A DNA stretch of 64,000 nt from Novosphingobium resinovorum (GCF_027922145.1 NZ_BSFC01000021.1:124001-188000); one strand, 5' to 3'; counted from the stretch's first letter, positions 37,018-47,429 are shown. A program made the numbers and translations. Notes: a model not told the origin generated them from the sequence alone.

Positions 37018-40000
37018 ATGAATACTTCGGACATTCGGAGTGCCTTGTTCGCATCATCTGCGATCATGTGCATGGTAGCCTCGCCGGTTCAGGCGGCAGC
37101 GCAGACGCGGCAGTTCGCGATCGAGGCGCAGCCTGCCGAAACCGCGATCAGCCAGCTTGGCCGACAGGGCGACATCCAGATCATCGCAGCGCGCCGCCTG
37201 ACGCATGCCGTACGCACCAATGCCGTGCGCGGCGAGATGAGCGTGGACGACGCGCTGAACCGCCTGCTGGCGGGGACCGGTCTCACCGCCCGCCGCACCG
37301 GGCCGGGTTCTTATGCCATCGTCGCCCGCGCCACGCCTCCGATGTCGCCGCGCACTCTGACGCAGACCAGCCTGACCGCGGCCCCGAGTGTACAGGCGCC
37401 CGTCGCCGCCGCACAGGCCGCGTCCCCGGCGGCAGAGGCCGCGGCGGCGGATGAGGAACCGGCTGCGAACTCCGAAATCCTCGTCACCGGCTTTCGCGGC
37501 AGCCTCGCCAAGGCGCAGGACCTGAAGCGCCGCGCGGTGAACCTCACCGAAAGCATCATGGCCGAGGACATGGCCAAGATGCCCGACCTCAACCTCTCGG
37601 AATCGATCCAGCGCCTGCCCGGCGTCGCGATCTCCCGCGAAGGGGGCGAAGGCCGCAACATCACCCTGCGCGGCTTTTCGCCCGACTTCACCCGCACGAC
37701 GCTGAATGGCATGGAAGTGCCCGCCAGCAGCGACGGCCTCGATTCCGGCGGCTTCACCATCAATGCCGGCCGCGCTTTCGACTTCCACGTCTTCGCGTCC
37801 GAACTGTTCAACCGCATCGACGTGCAGAAGACCCAGCGCGCCTCGATCGAGGAAGGCGGCATCGCCGGCACCGTCGATCTCTATTCGGCCAAGCCCTTCG
37901 ACTTCAAGGGCTTCCATGTCGTCGGATCGGCGCAGGGCGGGTACAACACGATGACGCGCAAGGTCGATCCGCGCGCCACCGTGATGATTTCCGACACCTT
38001 CGCCGACGACCGCATCGGCTTCCTGCTTTCCGCTGCCTATTCCAAACGCACCGTCTACCAGGAAGGCTTCTCCAGCGTGCGCTGGACTTCGCCTTACGTG
38101 AACGGCGACAGCTGGGCGGACACCAACCCGACCGTCACCGGCACGCCCGAGGATTGCGGCGCCGCCGACCGCCTCGACTGCCTGTGGGCGCCGCGCCTGC
38201 CGCGTGCGGACTTCTTCGGCAACGACCAGAAGCGCCTCGGCCTGACCGGCTCGATCCAGGCCAAGCCTATCGACGGGCTGACGCTCAGTCTGGACGCGCT
38301 CTATTCGCAGCTCGACAACGACCGCTACAGCTACAACTCGATGGAGTGGCTGCTGACCCACGGCACCCCGGGCAACTTCGTCGGCCAGACCCCGCTGTCG
38401 TTCACCGTCGCGCCTGACGGCAAGCAGCTGGTCGCCGCCGCTTTCGACGACGTGACATCGTGGTACGAAAGCCGCCACCAGACCTCGACCTCCAAGTTCC
38501 GCCAGTTCGTGTTCTCGGGCGACTACGAGGTGACGAGCAACCTCAAGATCGACGCCATGGTCGGCAAGGCGCGCGACACCGCCGATCGCACCGAGCTGCG
38601 CTTCTACGCCCGCTCGGTGCCGCACTACTATGCCTACGACTATTCGGACAGCAAGGACGTCGCCAAAGTCGATTACGGTGATTACGACCCGAACGATGCC
38701 ACCAACTTCATCAACGCGACGACGCCCGCCAATCGCCTGAACAACGTCGTGAAGGACAACTTCACGGCCAAGACCAACGCCACCTTCACCAAGGGCCGCT
38801 TCACCGCGCAGGCGGGCTTCGCCTACAACCGCCGCCTCGTGCGCTATTCAGAGGCTCAGGGCGAGCTGCCCACCTTCGATCCGTCCAGCTACATGACCGC
38901 CTTCCCGTACAGTCACTTCGGCAGCGGCGTGGTTTCCGGGGGCCTGCCGACGTTCGCGGTGATGGACTTCGACGCGATCGGATCGTCGGGCCTTTTCTCA
39001 GGCAACTACACCACCAACGTCGCAGCGGGCTGGGAAGTGGTTGAAAAGACCACCGGCGGCTACGGCGAAGTGACGGGTGAGATCGACATCGGTTCGATGA
39101 CCCTGCGCCTCGACGGCGGCGCGCGCTGGGTGCGTACGGACGTGGAATCCAGCGCGGTGATCTCCGGATCGCCGGTCGACGTGAAGCGGCATTACGACAA
39201 CTTCCTGCCCTCGTTCAACGCGGCGCTGAACATCACGCCCGACCTCGTGGCGCGCTTCGCCTATGCCCGTTCGATGACGCGGCCGGGCCTCGCCTCGCTC
39301 AACATCGCCGCGCCCGTGTTCGAATACACCACGCGCACGGTGAGCAACCTCGGCAATCCCGCGCTCAAGCCCTACCTGTCGAATGACTTCGACCTCGGCT
39401 TCGAGTGGTACTTCAGCAAGGGCGGCCTGTTCTCGGTGGGCGTGTTCAAGAAGAACATCATCAGCTCGCTGACCACCTCGGTGGTGCAACAGTCGGTCCC
39501 GCAGGAATACTGGGCCGCGATCTATGCCGATCCCCGCTACGACGCTTCGTACCAGGCGGACCCGGCGACCGCACAGTACACCTTCTACAGCACCGTGAAC
39601 TCATCGGACGGCAACAGCGTGAAGGGGCTGGAGGCGACGCTCAACGTGCCGTTCACGTTCCTGCCGGGCGCGCTTTCGTACTTCGGCATCGCATCGAACT
39701 ACACCCATGTCTCGGCGCGCGATTCCACGGGGTTGTCGCCCAACTCCTACAATTTCACGGCCTATTATGACACCGGTGACCTTGGCCTTCGCCTCTCGAT
39801 CAACAAGCGCGACGACTATCTGTTGAGCCAACCGGGCGGCAACGGCCACGTGCAGGAACGCAAGTACGGGCCGACGCAAGTGGACTTCTCGGCCTACTAC
39901 AACCTGACCAAGCAGATCAGCGTCAACCTGCAGGGGATCAACATCACCAACGAACGGGAGCGCATCTACGGCACCGGCGACGGAACTCAGTATCTGGTGC

Positions 40001-40056
40001 GCGAATTCTCCAAGACCGGCGCGCAGTGGTTCGTGGGCGCCCGCTACCAGTTCTGA
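37018..40056 (+). CDS. TonB-dependent receptor with STN signalling domain
   Basis: A 1012-residue outer-membrane transducer/importer. Signal peptide (residues 1-28, SPVQAAAQTRQ); STN (secretin/TonB N-terminal short) domain, about 30-85 (FAIEAQPAETAISQLGRQGD, AVRGEMSVDDALNRLLAGTG); Ala/Pro-rich linker; TonB-box-like SEILVTGFRGSLAKAQ; plug (ESIQRLPGVAISREGGEGRN, IDVQKTQRASIEEGGIAGTV); barrel ending ...VGARYQF. ATG 37018 follows GGGAGG at 37008. With the sigma factor and FecR it forms a substrate-inducible uptake circuit, and the following pectinesterase suggests pectin fragments as cargo. Confidence 0.95.
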   Translation: MNTSDIRSALFASSAIMCMVASPVQAAAQTRQFAIEAQPAETAISQLGRQGDIQIIAARRLTHAVRTNAVRGEMSVDDALNRLLAGTGLTARRTGPGSYAIVARATPPMSPRTLTQTSLTAAPSVQAPVAAAQAASPAAEAAAADEEPAANSEILVTGFRGSLAKAQDLKRRAVNLTESIMAEDMAKMPDLNLSESIQRLPGVAISREGGEGRNITLRGFSPDFTRTTLNGMEVPASSDGLDSGGFTINAGRAFDFHVFASELFNRIDVQKTQRASIEEGGIAGTVDLYSAKPFDFKGFHVVGSAQGGYNTMTRKVDPRATVMISDTFADDRIGFLLSAAYSKRTVYQEGFSSVRWTSPYVNGDSWADTNPTVTGTPEDCGAADRLDCLWAPRLPRADFFGNDQKRLGLTGSIQAKPIDGLTLSLDALYSQLDNDRYSYNSMEWLLTHGTPGNFVGQTPLSFTVAPDGKQLVAAAFDDVTSWYESRHQTSTSKFRQFVFSGDYEVTSNLKIDAMVGKARDTADRTELRFYARSVPHYYAYDYSDSKDVAKVDYGDYDPNDATNFINATTPANRLNNVVKDNFTAKTNATFTKGRFTAQAGFAYNRRLVRYSEAQGELPTFDPSSYMTAFPYSHFGSGVVSGGLPTFAVMDFDAIGSSGLFSGNYTTNVAAGWEVVEKTTGGYGEVTGEIDIGSMTLRLDGGARWVRTDVESSAVISGSPVDVKRHYDNFLPSFNAALNITPDLVARFAYARSMTRPGLASLNIAAPVFEYTTRTVSNLGNPALKPYLSNDFDLGFEWYFSKGGLFSVGVFKKNIISSLTTSVVQQSVPQEYWAAIYADPRYDASYQADPATAQYTFYSTVNSSDGNSVKGLEATLNVPFTFLPGALSYFGIASNYTHVSARDSTGLSPNSYNFTAYYDTGDLGLRLSINKRDDYLLSQPGGNGHVQERKYGPTQVDFSAYYNLTKQISVNLQGINITNERERIYGTGDGTQYLVREFSKTGAQWFVGARYQF

Positions 40057-40062
40057 TACCTT

Positions 40063-40107
40063 GAAGGACCGCTGCCCAATACCCCTCGGGTGGCGGTCCT
40101 CTTTTTC
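40063..40107 (+). terminator. Intrinsic terminator after the STN receptor
   Basis: GGACCGC (40066-40072) and GCGGTCC (40093-40099) form the outer stem, with inner CCC/GGG pairing, followed by CTTTTTC. A convincing rho-independent terminator. It separates the receptor from the esterase-pectinesterase pair, so those genes rely on read-through or on their own promoter. Confidence 0.8.
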
Positions 40108-40128
40108 GTTTGTCGGGAGTGATATAGA

Positions 40129-41103
40129 GTGCCGGGTTCAAGCAAGTTCGCATGTGCGCTGGCCCTCGCCGCCATGCTCCTGCCGGGCCATGCCCCGGCA
40201 CGCGAGGTGGATGACAGCTACACGATCGGCCAGCGCTTCGCAAAGTACCGGGACAAGTTTCCCGGGATTGCATGGCCTGCCGTGACGTGGAAAGCGGGCC
40301 AGTCGGTGCTGTTCGACCGGCCCTACAAGAATACCGGCACCCGCGACCTGCACATCGACGTGTTCCGCCCCTCGGCGGGAGCCAACCGGCAGGGCATTCT
40401 GCTCGTCCACGGCGGAGGCTGGCGCGCGGGGGCGAAGACGCATTTCTATGCGCTGGCGAACCTCCTTGCCCAGCGCGGATACACCGTGTTCCTGCCGGAG
40501 TTCCGTCTATCGGTCGAGGCGGCCTATCCGGCGGGGATGATCGACATCGGCGACGCACTGGCATGGACACGCGCGCATGCAGCCGAATTCGACGTCGATC
40601 CCTCCCGCATCGCCGTGGGCGGCGCGTCGTCCGGCGGGCAGATGGCCTCGCTGCTCGCCTATGCCGGACCTTCGGGCCTGTTCGGCTCGGGCACGGAGCG
40701 CACCGCCGCCGCGCTGATCGACCTCGACGGCGTGCTGGACTTCACCACCCCGCAGGCGCTGCAGTTCGAGAATGCCGCCGGGGAGGCATCGCCCGCCGCG
40801 CGCTGGCTCGGCGGTTCCTACGAGCACGCCGCCGCACGCTGGAAGGAAGCGAGCGGCGCCAGCCATGTCGGCGCACAGTCACCGCCGACGCTGATCGTCA
40901 GCAGCGGCATCCCGCGCTTCACCGAAGGCAAGGCCACGGTGCTCGCCTCCCTCGAACATCACGGCATCGCCCATCGTTTCTTCGCCTTCGAGAATGCGCC
41001 GCACGATTTCTGGCTGTTCGAACCGTGGCTGCCCCGCGTCGCGGAGCAGATCGACGGCTTCCTCAAAACCCTTCAACCGACGCGAGGGAGCGCACCTGAA
41101 TGA
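40129..41103 (+). CDS. Secreted alpha/beta-hydrolase, BD-FAE/esterase type
   Basis: A 324-residue exported esterase. Signal peptide residues 1-24 (LLPGHAPAREV). Oxyanion-hole motif ILLVHGGGWRAGAKTHF, nucleophile Ser in IAVGGASSGGQMASLL, Asp expected near SSGIPRFTEGKA and His in FENAPHDFWLFEPW. The HGGGW motif links it to bifunctional feruloyl/acetyl-xylan-type esterases. It starts at GTG 40129 (GGGAG upstream) and its stop overlaps the pectinesterase ATG, so it may remove acetyl or feruloyl groups from pectin before or alongside demethylation. Confidence 0.88.
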   Translation: MPGSSKFACALALAAMLLPGHAPAREVDDSYTIGQRFAKYRDKFPGIAWPAVTWKAGQSVLFDRPYKNTGTRDLHIDVFRPSAGANRQGILLVHGGGWRAGAKTHFYALANLLAQRGYTVFLPEFRLSVEAAYPAGMIDIGDALAWTRAHAAEFDVDPSRIAVGGASSGGQMASLLAYAGPSGLFGSGTERTAAALIDLDGVLDFTTPQALQFENAAGEASPAARWLGGSYEHAAARWKEASGASHVGAQSPPTLIVSSGIPRFTEGKATVLASLEHHGIAHRFFAFENAPHDFWLFEPWLPRVAEQIDGFLKTLQPTRGSAPE

Positions 41104-42260
41104 TCCGCAGACTTGCGTTCACATTGGCAGCGATGCTGTCCACCGGAACCGCGATGGCGGCGCCGACCGAGTACGTCGTGCGGCCCTCGTGCGGGGACGG
41201 CGCGGCGCCGTGCTACACGTCGATCCAACGTGCGCTCGACGCGGCAGCGCGCGACGGTTCCGAAAACTGGATCACGATCCGCGTGGCACCGGGCGACTAT
41301 GCGGAGAAGCCGGTGATCTCCCGCAATCGCCTGCGCCTGATCGGCAGCGGCGCGCAGCGCACGCGGGTTCACTTCGGCGCCGTAGCCCAAACCGCGAAAG
41401 GCTGGCACCGCGACGGCTGGGGCACGCCCGGCTCGGCGACGCTGATGGTGGACGCAAAGGACGTCGTGATCCGCGACCTGACCATCGAGAACACCTTCGA
41501 TTACCTTGCCAATGACCGCCACCCGCAAGGCAGCGCGGAGCGGATCGCCAACCCGCAGGCCGTCGCCCTGCTCCTCGACGTGCACAGCGACCGCGTGCTC
41601 GTCGATCGCACGGCAATCCTCGGCTATCAGGATACGCTGTTCACCAACGGCGACCGGGCGCTGGTGCGCCGCAGCCTGGTGGCGGGCAACATCGACTTCA
41701 TCTTCGGCAACGGGCAACTGCTGATCGAGGACAGCGAGATCCGCTCCCGTCCGCGCAGTGAGCCTTATGTTCCGGGCGAGTTCCAGTCCTTCATCGCCGC
41801 GCCATCGACCCAGTTGTCGCAGGCGCACGGCATCGTCATCTACCGCTCGCGCCTGACCCGCGAGGCCGGGGTGCCCGACGGCGCCGTAGCGCTCGCGCGG
41901 CCATGGCATCCGACGACGCGCTTCGCCGACGGACGCTATGCCGACCCTGCGGCCGTCGGACAGGCGATCTTCATCGACTGCTTCATGGACCGGCATATCC
42001 ACCCGGACCACTGGACGACGATGAACGGCACCGCCCGCGACGGCACCATGACCGGGGTGTTCCGACCGCAGGACTCCCGCTTCTGGGAGACCGGCTCCCA
42101 AGGCCCCGGCGCGAAAGCGCGCGATATCGGCATGACCTGGCGCGAGACCGCAGGCATCGACGCGATCCGGCGCGATATCCTTGCAGGATGGGATGTACAG
42201 GACGAACCGCATCGAACCAGCGCCGCAGCGAAGGCGAAACCACCGCGCGTCATTCAGTAG
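41100..42260 (+). CDS. Pectinesterase (carbohydrate esterase family 8)
   Basis: A 386-residue exported right-handed beta-helix enzyme that removes methyl esters from polygalacturonate. Signal peptide residues 1-20 (LSTGTAMAAPTEY). Catalytic and substrate-binding motifs are intact: LLLDVHSDRVL, ILGYQDTLFTNG (Asp), NIDFIFGNGQLLIEDSE (Asp) and VALARPWHPTTRFADGR (Arg-Trp). It overlaps the preceding esterase gene (ATGA), so the two are co-translated. Last gene of the apparent pectin locus; no lyase or exo-hydrolase is in view. Confidence 0.93.
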   Translation: MIRRLAFTLAAMLSTGTAMAAPTEYVVRPSCGDGAAPCYTSIQRALDAAARDGSENWITIRVAPGDYAEKPVISRNRLRLIGSGAQRTRVHFGAVAQTAKGWHRDGWGTPGSATLMVDAKDVVIRDLTIENTFDYLANDRHPQGSAERIANPQAVALLLDVHSDRVLVDRTAILGYQDTLFTNGDRALVRRSLVAGNIDFIFGNGQLLIEDSEIRSRPRSEPYVPGEFQSFIAAPSTQLSQAHGIVIYRSRLTREAGVPDGAVALARPWHPTTRFADGRYADPAAVGQAIFIDCFMDRHIHPDHWTTMNGTARDGTMTGVFRPQDSRFWETGSQGPGAKARDIGMTWRETAGIDAIRRDILAGWDVQDEPHRTSAAAKAKPPRVIQ

Positions 42261-42292
42261 AGGATGAAAAATTAACCTTCGTGCAGCAGACT

Positions 42293-42319
42293 GCCTCCCG
42301 GCTGACCAGGTTGGGAGGC
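42293..42319 (+). promoter_or_regulatory. Hairpin that masks the ribosome-binding site of the GAF-GGDEF-EAL gene
   Basis: GCCTCCC (42293-42299) is an exact complement of GGGAGGC (42313-42319), which is the Shine-Dalgarno sequence one base before ATG 42321. Loop of 13 nt. Such a fold would lower translation unless opened by temperature, protein or RNA. Confidence 0.55.
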
Positions 42320-42320
42320 G

Positions 42321-44138
42321 ATGACCGCTTTACAGAATACGATCCTCGAGATGATCGCCAGGGGAGAGACGCTGGCCGACACGGCCTTGCGGCTGTGCCT
42401 TGAAGTCGAGCGCCTCGTTCCCGGCGTGATCTGTTCGGTGGTGACGGTCGATACGCTAGGGCGCATCCATACACTTGCCGCGCCCGGCCTCCCGCACGCC
42501 TTCTGCGCTGCAATCGAAGGGATCAGCATCGGTCCGGAAGTCGGCACATGCGGGACCGCCGCCTATCATGGGCAGGAGATCACGACCGCCGACATCGCCA
42601 ACGATCCGCGCTGGACGGACTTCAGACACTTCATCCTTCCACTGGGCCTGAGAGCGTGCTGGTCCCATCCGATATTTGATGCGCAGCGCCACGCCATTGC
42701 GACATTCGCCTTCTACTATCGCGAAATGCGCGGCCCGTCGCAGCTTGAACGCGATATCGTCGCGCAGTGCGTCGACTTGTGCTCGATCGCGCTGGATCGT
42801 CAGCGGCGGGTGATCGAGTATGAGCGGCGAGCCAATACCGATGCCCTTACCGGGCTTGCCAACCGGGGCGCCTTCAACGCCGCGCTGCACCGGCTCGACG
42901 GGGCCGATCCGGGCAGCTGGGCTCTGTTTCTGCTCGACGTGGACAACCTAAAGTTCGTCAACGACACCTTCGGGCACCGTGCGGGCGATCTTCTGCTTCA
43001 GCAGATTTCGGATCGCTTGACCATCGCCGCCTATCCCGACCGCGCATATCGCATCGGCGGTGATGAATTCGCGATAGTGATCGAAAGCGAGGCCGCGCTG
43101 CGCGACCTCGAACGCACGGCACAGTTCTATATCGACGAAATCTCCGTGACGGCCAATTGCGCTGGTCACGTCGTCTCGCCGGGTGCCACCATCGGTCTTG
43201 CCGAATACTCGCTTGCCGACACCACGGCCGAACAGGTGCGCCAGAACGCCGACTTCGCGCTTTATCACGCCAAGGAGACCGCGCGGGGGGGATTCGTGCG
43301 CTACTGGCCGGGTATCGGCAGCCGGATGACGCAGCGGCTCACCGCGATACGCGACGTTAACGCTGCACTCCGCGAGAACCGGATCGAGGCGCATTATCAA
43401 CCCGTGGTCGATATTCACAGCGGCCAGGTAATCGGTCTTGAGGCCCTTTGCCGCATGCGGATCGGTGATCGCGTCGTACCTGCCGCCTCGTTCCACGAAG
43501 CCACGATCGACTCGCAGATCGCCAGCGCCCTGACCCAGCGCATGATGGCGTCCGTAGCGCGCGACATCGCAGAATGGATTGCCGGCGGCATCGCCGTGCC
43601 GCAGGTGAGCATCAACGTCTCGTCCGCCGACTTCCACGGCGCTTCGATCTACGGTGTGCTGAGCGAGACCTTCGAGCGCGAAGGGGTGCCCCTCGGCCAT
43701 GTCAGCCTGGAGGTGACCGAATCGGTTTTCATGGACGACGCCGGTGTCGTGCGCCGATCGGTCGAGGCTCTGCGCGCCAAGGGGCTCAAGGTCGCTCTCG
43801 ACGATTTCGGCACCGGCTATGCCTCGCTCACGCACCTGATGAGCGTGCCTGTGGACTACATCAAGATCGACAAGTCCTTCATAGATTGTATCGTTTCGCA
43901 TGCACCCAGCCAGATCATCGTCGAAGGCATCATCGACATCGCTACCAAGCTGGGCATCCAGGTGGTGGCCGAAGGTATCGAAACGGCAGGCCAGGCAAGA
44001 AAGCTCATGGCGCTTGGTTGCACGCTGGGGCAAGGATTCCTCTACTCACGCGCGGTGCCGGGCGATGCTGCGGGAGTGCTGATGACCGCCAAGTCCGGTA
44101 AAAAGCACATCAGCTTGACGGCTGGACGGTTACAATAG
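42321..44138 (+). CDS. GAF-GGDEF-EAL protein, c-di-GMP synthesis/hydrolysis
   Basis: 605 residues, cytosolic. GAF sensor (about 10-160; GPEVGTCGTAAYHGQEITTA), GGDEF domain (about 170-330; ANTDALTGLANRGAF, YRIGGDEFAIVIE) and EAL domain (about 350-595; VIGLEALCRMR). The EAL catalytic set is intact (SINVSS, SLEVTESV, VALDDFGTGYAS, YIKIDKSF, VVAEGIETAGQ, GQGFLYSRAVP), so phosphodiesterase activity is expected. The GGDEF motif is canonical but has no visible RxxD inhibitory site. Translation may be restrained by the hairpin over its ribosome-binding site. It precedes a kinase/diguanylate-cyclase block, so all probably serve one signalling output. Confidence 0.93.
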   Translation: MTALQNTILEMIARGETLADTALRLCLEVERLVPGVICSVVTVDTLGRIHTLAAPGLPHAFCAAIEGISIGPEVGTCGTAAYHGQEITTADIANDPRWTDFRHFILPLGLRACWSHPIFDAQRHAIATFAFYYREMRGPSQLERDIVAQCVDLCSIALDRQRRVIEYERRANTDALTGLANRGAFNAALHRLDGADPGSWALFLLDVDNLKFVNDTFGHRAGDLLLQQISDRLTIAAYPDRAYRIGGDEFAIVIESEAALRDLERTAQFYIDEISVTANCAGHVVSPGATIGLAEYSLADTTAEQVRQNADFALYHAKETARGGFVRYWPGIGSRMTQRLTAIRDVNAALRENRIEAHYQPVVDIHSGQVIGLEALCRMRIGDRVVPAASFHEATIDSQIASALTQRMMASVARDIAEWIAGGIAVPQVSINVSSADFHGASIYGVLSETFEREGVPLGHVSLEVTESVFMDDAGVVRRSVEALRAKGLKVALDDFGTGYASLTHLMSVPVDYIKIDKSFIDCIVSHAPSQIIVEGIIDIATKLGIQVVAEGIETAGQARKLMALGCTLGQGFLYSRAVPGDAAGVLMTAKSGKKHISLTAGRLQ

Positions 44139-44214
44139 TGAAATATGCGGAATCCGGCGAGATTTCGGCGAGGTTTTAACCAAAAAATAGCCATAGTTTC
44201 GTAAGCGGTGGCCA

Positions 44215-44628
44215 ATGTTTTATTGGACAACATCTCGTCGTCTTGAGTCGCGCGCTGGCCACCCTGCTTTTACCGGCAGGCAGAGCACGTCTTCCGAGGT
44301 CGGCCTTCGAGATTTCCTGCCCGCTGCAGCGCTGCTCGCCGCCGGGCTTGTCGGCCTGACCGCAAGCTGGCTGCTTTCGGGCACGCAGTCGGGCCAGTAT
44401 CTCGTAGTGATGGCCCCGACCTCATCGCTGGTCGACAGCGTCAACCTCGTCACGCGCAACGGGGGGCGGCTTGCGGCCACCAGCTCGCTGCCTAACGTCG
44501 TGATCGCCGGGTCCTCGCAGGCTCACTTCGCCGCGTCGCTGCGCCAGGCAGGCGCGTGGCTTGCTGTTTCCGTTCCGGCCGTCGCGGGTTGCGGCGGACC
44601 TTTCTCTTCGCAGGAGCAGACCTCTTGA
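44215..44628 (+). CDS. Small hypothetical membrane protein upstream of the hybrid kinase
   Basis: 137 residues. One clear hydrophobic helix ([20 protein letters not shown], about residues 34-53) is followed by a soluble part with [20 protein letters not shown] and [20 protein letters not shown]. The stop overlaps the TTG start of the hybrid kinase (TTGA), and AGGAG at 44612 within its 3' end serves the kinase, so the two are coupled. A role as an accessory or sensor for the kinase is possible. No homology recognised. Confidence 0.6.
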   Translation: MFYWTTSRRLESRAGHPAFTGRQSTSSEVGLRDFLPAAALLAAGLVGLTASWLLSGTQSGQYLVVMAPTSSLVDSVNLVTRNGGRLAATSSLPNVVIAGSSQAHFAASLRQAGAWLAVSVPAVAGCGGPFSSQEQTS

Positions 44629-47429
44629 ACGTTGAACTCGACCAGTTGCGCCGCAAGTCCGGCCGCCTGCTCCTGGCATTGTTCTGGGCCCATGTCCCCC
44701 TTTTCGCCGTAGTCGCGCTGCTTACCGGACATAGCCCGGTCGCGGCGGCGCTTGCCGGTACTCTGGTGGCGGGCAGCTATCACCTCATGTGGCTGCGACA
44801 CGGCATCGCTCCGGCGACGCGCTATCTCTCCGCCGTGGCGCTGATGGCCGAACCTGCGATCCTGCTGGTCCTGCTACGCGGCCATGCGTGGCAGATGGAC
44901 ATGCACATGTACTTCTTCGCCATGCTGACGCTGACGATCGGCTGGTGCGATCGACGTGCCGTGCTGGTTGCGGCGACGACTGTGGCGCTGCATCACCTTC
45001 TGCTGCTTTACCTCCTTCCCTCGGTCGTGTTCGCGGGCGGAGGCAACCTCGGCCGTGTGCTGCTCCACGCCGTCATCGTCATCTTCCAGGCCAGCGTCCT
45101 CGTACTGCTGAGCGACCAGCTCGTGGAATCCTTCGCCCTGCGCGAGCGTACCCGCGAAGCCGAGGAAGCGAGCCGGGCGAAGAGCATGTTCCTGGCGAAC
45201 ATGAGCCACGAAATCCGCACGCCGATGAATGCCATCCTCGGCTTCTGCCACCTGATCGGCCGCACCGACCTCGACCCCAAGCAAAAGGACTACGTTGCCA
45301 AGATCGGGCAGGCGGGCATGTCGCTGCTGCGCCTGATCAACGACATTCTGGACTTCTCGAAGAACGAGGCGGGCAAGCTGACGCTGGAGGCCAACCCCTT
45401 CGACGTGCGCAATGCCATCGCCAACCAGTTGCAGTTGGTCGCGGGCGACGCCGAGGCCAAGCGCGTTCGCGTCACTTCCGAAGTATCCGGCGCCCTGCCC
45501 CATCGCCTGATGGGTGACGAACTGCGCTTCAACCAAGTGCTGCTCAACCTCGTCAGCAACGCGGTCAAGTTCTCGGAGAACGGCAGCGTCACCGTCAGCC
45601 TCGACATCATCGAGGAGACCGGGGACCAGTTCATCATCGAATTGAAGGTGCGCGACACCGGCATCGGCATGACTGCCGAGCAGCAGGCAGCGCTGTTCCA
45701 GTCCTTCACACAGGCGGACAGCTCGACGACGCGGCGCTTTGGAGGCACCGGTCTTGGTCTCGCGATCTGTCGCCAGATCGTCGAGCAGATGGGTGGCTCG
45801 ATCCGGGTCGAGAGCGCGCCCGGCCTCGGCAGCACTTTCATCGCCCGCATGCAGATGGCGCGCGAGGACGAGACGGCAGCGCTCGAACCGGCCGTGCCCG
45901 CGCACATCCGCGCCCTGCGCGTGTTGGCCGCCGACGACAACGCGGCCTCGCGGCAGGTGCTGCAGGACATCTTCGCGGGTTGGGAGATTCCGCTCGATCT
46001 CGTAGCCTCGGGTGACGAGGCACTGAGCGCCATTCGCGGCGCGGACGAAGCGGGCCATGCCTACGACCTCGTCCTGCTCGACTGGAAAATGCCCGGCATG
46101 AACGGCCTCCAGACGGTCGAGGCGATGCAGGCTATGGACCATGCCGCGCCATTGCCGCGCACCCTGATCGTCACCGCTTATGGCGCCGACAGCCTCTTGC
46201 CCGGCGGCACCCCTGCCCACGTTGCGGCGGTCCTGACCAAGCCGATCGCGCCCCGCGCTCTGCTGGAAACGATCATCGAAGTCGCCTCGCAAGATTCGGG
46301 TCCGGCGGGAGACGCTGCCCCGGCGGCCGCTCCGACCGTCGCTGCCCAGTTCCAGGGCGCCCGCGTCCTGCTGGTCGAGGACAACGAGATCAACCGCGAG
46401 ATAGCCATCGAGTTGCTGTCACAGGCCGGGCTCGTCGTCGATCAGGCTGAGAACGGGCGCATCGGTTGCGATCGGGTGCAGGCAGCCGACGGCAACTACG
46501 CGGCCGTTCTCATGGATGTGCAGATGCCGGAGATGGACGGCATCGCGGCCACCCGCCTGATCCGCGAGACCTGGTCGGCCGATCGCCTGCCGATCATCGC
46601 CATGACCGCCCACGCCCATGAAGAAGAGCGCCAGCGCTGCCTCAATGCAGGGATGAACGATCACATCTCCAAGCCGGTCGATCCCGCGACGCTGATGCGC
46701 ACGCTCGAACGTTGGCTGAAGGTGCCTGCGGCCAGCACATCGGTACGCGCGCCGGTAACTGCGCCGGTTCAGGTTGCCGCCGCCGCTCCGGTGCAGGATG
46801 CGATCCTGCCGGAACACCTGCCCCCGTTCGACTTGCGTGCAGCGCTGCTGCGCGTGAACGGCAAGGCCTCGCTACTGCGCAAGCTGATCATCACTTTCGG
46901 TGAGACTTATGCGAATGTCGGGCAGGACTTGCGCACGCATATCGCCGGTGGCCTGCTCGCCGACGCCAGGCGCCTCGCGCACAGCCTCAAGGGGGTTGCC
47001 GGGTCGCTCGAACTGCCGGAAATACAGCGCTCGGCGGCGGAGATGGAACGGCTGCTCGCGGACGGCGAGGCCCTGCAGGCGCAAGCGGCGATCGTCGATC
47101 TGGAGCTACTGCTGGCTCCCGCCATCGCGGCCGCCCGCAGCCTTACCGCGAGCCGCAAGGCTGCGGCCCCGATCGCCGAGTCAGACCGCGACATGAGCAC
47201 GGCAGCGGTGGCGCGGGACGAGTTGCGCGCACTCCTGCGCCGTCGCAGCCTTGGTGCGCGCGCCAGCTTCGGTCGCTACGCCGCAGCAATCGGTCTCAAC
47301 GACGACGAGCAGACCATGCATCCGGTCTATCGCGCGCTGGAAAAGCTCGACTACGACACGGCAATCGAATTGCTCGACGCGGACGCCGCCGCCGTCGAGC
47401 CGGTCGACAAGACAGGAGCAGCGGCATGA
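44625..47429 (+). CDS. Hybrid sensor histidine kinase with two receiver domains and an HPt domain
   Basis: 934 residues. N-terminal multi-helix membrane module (about residues 12-170) containing [20 protein letters not shown] and [17 protein letters not shown], rich in intramembrane His. Then HisKA ([19 protein letters not shown]), HATPase_c ([33 protein letters not shown]), receiver 1 ([12 protein letters not shown]), receiver 2 ([24 protein letters not shown]) and a C-terminal HPt ([14 protein letters not shown]). TTG 44625 follows AGGAG with 8-bp spacing. The stop overlaps the REC-GGDEF gene, its probable phosphorylation target. Confidence 0.93.
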   Translation: MNVELDQLRRKSGRLLLALFWAHVPLFAVVALLTGHSPVAAALAGTLVAGSYHLMWLRHGIAPATRYLSAVALMAEPAILLVLLRGHAWQMDMHMYFFAMLTLTIGWCDRRAVLVAATTVALHHLLLLYLLPSVVFAGGGNLGRVLLHAVIVIFQASVLVLLSDQLVESFALRERTREAEEASRAKSMFLANMSHEIRTPMNAILGFCHLIGRTDLDPKQKDYVAKIGQAGMSLLRLINDILDFSKNEAGKLTLEANPFDVRNAIANQLQLVAGDAEAKRVRVTSEVSGALPHRLMGDELRFNQVLLNLVSNAVKFSENGSVTVSLDIIEETGDQFIIELKVRDTGIGMTAEQQAALFQSFTQADSSTTRRFGGTGLGLAICRQIVEQMGGSIRVESAPGLGSTFIARMQMAREDETAALEPAVPAHIRALRVLAADDNAASRQVLQDIFAGWEIPLDLVASGDEALSAIRGADEAGHAYDLVLLDWKMPGMNGLQTVEAMQAMDHAAPLPRTLIVTAYGADSLLPGGTPAHVAAVLTKPIAPRALLETIIEVASQDSGPAGDAAPAAAPTVAAQFQGARVLLVEDNEINREIAIELLSQAGLVVDQAENGRIGCDRVQAADGNYAAVLMDVQMPEMDGIAATRLIRETWSADRLPIIAMTAHAHEEERQRCLNAGMNDHISKPVDPATLMRTLERWLKVPAASTSVRAPVTAPVQVAAAAPVQDAILPEHLPPFDLRAALLRVNGKASLLRKLIITFGETYANVGQDLRTHIAGGLLADARRLAHSLKGVAGSLELPEIQRSAAEMERLLADGEALQAQAAIVDLELLLAPAIAAARSLTASRKAAAPIAESDRDMSTAAVARDELRALLRRRSLGARASFGRYAAAIGLNDDEQTMHPVYRALEKLDYDTAIELLDADAAAVEPVDKTGAAA

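Noticed and set aside
42261..42320. c-di-GMP riboswitch ahead of the GAF-GGDEF-EAL gene
   Set aside because: The leader is too short and lacks the conserved riboswitch core; only a simple ribosome-binding-site hairpin is present.
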